A DNA stretch of 7,509 bases. Origin: Candidatus Melainabacteria bacterium (lineage in GTDB: Bacteria; Cyanobacteriota; Vampirovibrionia; Obscuribacterales; Obscuribacteraceae). Positions 5,240 through 7,509 of the stretch are shown here, one piece after another (the stretch's first letter is position 1; each line of letters begins with the position of its first letter). The DNA is taken from positions 1-7,509 of the forward strand of contig JACMKL010000024.1 in NCBI GenBank assembly GCA_014380105.1, written 5' to 3'. The translations under genes and the position numbers were made by a program. The notes beneath the pieces are model-generated. The model did no database searches. It saw nothing but the letters and a program-made list of their open reading frames with translations, and was not told where the DNA came from.

Positions 5240-7509
5240 TTATTGCAGCTTTTCTTTAAAGTCGTCAAAACGGGCTCCTGCTGTCCTATTCTGCACAGTC
5301 ATTTTCTTTGTCTCCATGTATTTTTTGCCATCCCAGATGATGAAGTTTAAATATGGCTCTGTACCGATGTGCTCCAGAAACAATAACTGGTTTAAATTTT
5401 CGATAGCATATCCACTAAGTGCTACAGCGACGGTATCTTTTGCTAAATCTTGAACCACACTCATTTCATCAGCATAAACAACACGAACTCCCTTCCGGGG
5501 TGGATCTTTGAAATCTGAAATAACAACTTTTTTTAGGCCTGCTGGAAAAATTTCGGCTTTTATTTTTTCGCCTTCCACTTCGTATCGCTTATTTTTCTTT
5601 GCGTTTCGCAGATAGAACGCACCTAGAAAAGAAGAGCTATCGTATCGTTCCTGGATTTTTTTGTGTTCTTTTTCTGCAGACTCAAGGTCATTTTCAAGCT
5701 CATAGTAGTTTGCAAGCGTTAAGAGCCCTCGGTTGGAATACACTTGCGCTGCGAAATCCGCTATCTGTTTGGCTTTTGCCTTCTGACCCTTGGAATAGTA
5801 GTAACGCATCAACCAATCGGAGTCATTCGATTTTCCGACAGCATCGGTGCCTACTTCCATTGCTTTCTCGAAATATTTCGCTGCTTCTTCGGTTCTGTTT
5901 TGAAGCACGCAATACCTGGCGAGGTCAAAATATTCGTCGGGCTCTAAAGCGCAGATTTTTACAAAGAGAGGGATGAATTTTTGAGGGTCATGTATATTTG
6001 TCCGCGCAGCCGCTTTCATCAATCTAATATTAGTATTGAGTTGGGCTCCAAAGGCTTCTTCAAGCTGCTCTTGAGTTGGATGATCACCATATTTTTTCTT
6101 GGCGTATTCTTTTGAAAGTTTTTCATCGTTCGGACAAAGTTGATGCAAACGACTCAATTCTTCCACTGTAAATGAGGCGTTGGGAAATTCTTTTCTTCCG
6201 CTAAAACCATATGCAGTTCCCATCGGAAGAGCTGGATCAAACCACGCATTTGGAGGTGTGATTGGAGATTTGGCTGGTATCTTTTTTGCAGCTCTAATGA
6301 TAGTGAGCCAATCAAAATCAGTCATCATCTCTGGATGATTTTCAATTGTGTTTTGTGCTCTTGCATAATACTGCTGTTTCTTTTCTGGTGATAAGTCAGC
6401 AAAGATTAACGGAACTGGAAATAGGGCAAGTTCACCAAACAGCGTTTCGGCATTCGTTATTGATGTGTCAGCCAATTCTTTCACGGCGTACATGTACTTA
6501 TAGAAAGTCCATTCCGTGTAAATGGCCCACAGGATGTCGCGGGCATGAGTAGCCGCAACATCATCCCAACTGATTACATTCAAATGTGGTCCGTCTGAGT
6601 CATTTGCTAAACATCTAGTTGGTTGCAAATTTAAGTCTTTCGCGACGGCTACAGAATCTACGATCTCCTTCTTCTTGTACGCTTGGTAATTTTTTACAAA
6701 TTCGTGCATCTCCATTTTTAGAGCTTTGGTAGCGATCATGTGACCCATCTGGACATTCAACCCGCCGCTCATTAATGTTCTGAACCAAATGATTTTTCCA
6801 TCCGGATAGTTTTTCCGAATGAATTGCAAAACTTTTTCATTACCCATTGATGGTGCATATCTCAATGCATACTGATTTGCTTCCAAGGTTGTGTGGTCAT
6901 TTTGATCGAACAACCGAAAATCACCTGAAGCCCGAATTTTTATTGCTCGCAAGAATGATTTTTCTGAGGAATCCAACTTTGATTGGTCTATTGCTTCAAT
7001 TAGTTTGAGCGCAATGCCGTCACGACATGACATTGCCTCCAGGGCGATGTTGGCTGTCTGCCCCACGATAGAAAGTTTGTCGCTGTTTAAGGCTTTAGCA
7101 ATTGATAAATGGGCTGAAGTACGCGCAAGTGAAGAGCGGGTGTCGCTCAGGATGCCTGCCAGTTCTAACATTCCGTAGGTAGCTTGTAGAAGAGCTGCTT
7201 GCTCGTGCAATCCAGCGTCTAATGGATTTTCGGTAAGGGCTTTGGATATGCGTTCGTTTTCAACGAAAAGCGCAGGTATTTCTGCCGTTGCGATATTTTT
7301 GATGAAATCCTTTGGAGCTTCGGAGGTTGGAGATGCTTTCAGATCGAAGCTTTCAAGAATTTTGGAAGCAAGCGGAGAATAGTTTGCTGGACCCCAAACA
7401 TAATCTTTGAGTGTGAAACTATAGTCTAGTGACTTATCTCCGCTTGCTTTCGCAAATTTAAAAGCATAGTCGCCCTTTTGCAAATCAACTGTCTTTGTCT
7501 CAAAATCGA
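5240..7509 (-). CDS. Large TPR-like repeat protein with C-terminal PDZ-like domain, 5' end outside the window
   Basis: I do not recognise this protein as a named family. The visible part is 756 codons plus TAA. No ATG marks a start, and the frame continues without a stop through DFETKTVD to the right edge, so the gene is cut by the window. The TTG at 7481-7483 has no convincing Shine-Dalgarno and should not be taken as the start. Numbering from that TTG, the N-terminal 50 residues look beta-rich. A long mainly helical region follows (about 75-500). Helix pairs typical of tetratricopeptide repeats lie at about 510-625, for example DLARYCVLQNRTEEAAKYFEKA and LANYYELENDLESAEKEHKK. A compact C-terminal part (about 665-730) resembles a PDZ fold: GVRVVYADEM, then AKDTVAVALSGYAIENLNQL in the place of the usual 'glycine-aspartate, valine-asparagine-glycine' strand pair, then NFIIWDGKKYMETK. 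Such combinations usually mediate protein-protein contacts. No catalytic motif or membrane segment is visible, and a signal peptide could be in the missing part. A 76-base gap separates it from the quinone reductase gene on the same strand. Confidence 0.85.
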   Translation of the reverse strand, partial: DFETKTVDLQKGDYAFKFAKASGDKSLDYSFTLKDYVWGPANYSPLASKILESFDLKASPTSEAPKDFIKNIATAEIPALFVENERISKALTENPLDAGLHEQAALLQATYGMLELAGILSDTRSSLARTSAHLSIAKALNSDKLSIVGQTANIALEAMSCRDGIALKLIEAIDQSKLDSSEKSFLRAIKIRASGDFRLFDQNDHTTLEANQYALRYAPSMGNEKVLQFIRKNYPDGKIIWFRTLMSGGLNVQMGHMIATKALKMEMHEFVKNYQAYKKKEIVDSVAVAKDLNLQPTRCLANDSDGPHLNVISWDDVAATHARDILWAIYTEWTFYKYMYAVKELADTSITNAETLFGELALFPVPLIFADLSPEKKQQYYARAQNTIENHPEMMTDFDWLTIIRAAKKIPAKSPITPPNAWFDPALPMGTAYGFSGRKEFPNASFTVEELSRLHQLCPNDEKLSKEYAKKKYGDHPTQEQLEEAFGAQLNTNIRLMKAAARTNIHDPQKFIPLFVKICALEPDEYFDLARYCVLQNRTEEAAKYFEKAMEVGTDAVGKSNDSDWLMRYYYSKGQKAKAKQIADFAAQVYSNRGLLTLANYYELENDLESAEKEHKKIQERYDSSSFLGAFYLRNAKKNKRYEVEGEKIKAEIFPAGLKKVVISDFKDPPRKGVRVVYADEMSVVQDLAKDTVAVALSGYAIENLNQLLFLEHIGTEPYLNFIIWDGKKYMETKKMTVQNRTAGARFDDFKEKLQ
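5294..5491 (-). other. PDZ-like domain at the C-terminus of the TPR-like protein
   Basis: About 66 residues with the strand order and the 'V-A-L-S-G-Y-x-I-E-N' turn characteristic of degenerate PDZ modules in bacterial repeat proteins, ending in a short 'I-I-W-D-G-K-K-Y' strand. The assignment is by eye and depends on pattern, not on strong identity. A structure prediction would settle it. Confidence 0.45.
5609..5956 (-). repeat. TPR-like helical repeat segment within the large protein
   Basis: Three or so consecutive helix-turn-helix units of about 34-36 residues carry the A/Y/L pattern of tetratricopeptide repeats (small residues at the helix crossing, aromatic residues at the start of helix A). 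The units are divergent in DNA sequence, so this is a protein-level repeat and not a DNA tandem repeat. Confidence 0.6.

Noticed and set aside
7481..7483. TTG as the start codon of the large TPR-like gene.
   Set aside because: The reading frame continues upstream without a stop to the window edge and the added residues look like ordinary protein. No convincing ribosome binding site precedes the TTG.

Overview
The window is ordinary bacterial chromosome, densely coded, with no rRNA, tRNA, CRISPR array, insertion sequence or phage signature. Base composition looks moderate and slightly AT-leaning by eye (not computed). Shine-Dalgarno sequences of the AAAGG/AGGAG/AAGAGG type and one exported protein with a Sec-type signal peptide are visible. 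Nothing fixes the phylum. The gene set would fit an environmental Gram-negative or a cyanobacterium-related lineage, but that is only a guess.

Left part, + strand (119-3304): a two-gene operon. The first gene encodes a YdeP-type (FdhF/YdeP family) molybdopterin oxidoreductase. The second encodes FdhD, the sulfurtransferase that activates formate-dehydrogenase-like molybdenum enzymes. The stop codon of the first directly abuts the ATG of the second. Middle, - strand (3279-4439): a secreted bicupin of the oxalate decarboxylase family. It converges on fdhD, and the two reading frames overlap by 26 bases. Next, also on the - strand (4525-5163), is an NQO1/NQO2-like NAD(P)H:quinone oxidoreductase. 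Right part, - strand (5240 to beyond 7509): a large helical-repeat (TPR-like) protein with a C-terminal PDZ-like domain. Its 5' end lies outside the window, because the frame stays open to the last base.

A possible theme is oxalate and formate metabolism or acid tolerance. Oxalate decarboxylase makes formate and CO2 while consuming a proton, and the neighbouring molybdoenzyme belongs to the formate-dehydrogenase superfamily and sits with its own FdhD. In E. coli, ydeP is an acid-resistance gene. The link here is inferred from proximity only: the genes are convergent, and the cupin is exported while the molybdoenzyme looks cytoplasmic.

The most notable details are the altered active-site lid of the cupin (Ser-Glu-Phe-Ala where Bacillus OxdC has Ser-Glu-Asn-Ser), its export without a twin-arginine motif, a 19-base near-palindrome upstream of the quinone reductase gene, and the unidentified TPR/PDZ-like protein.
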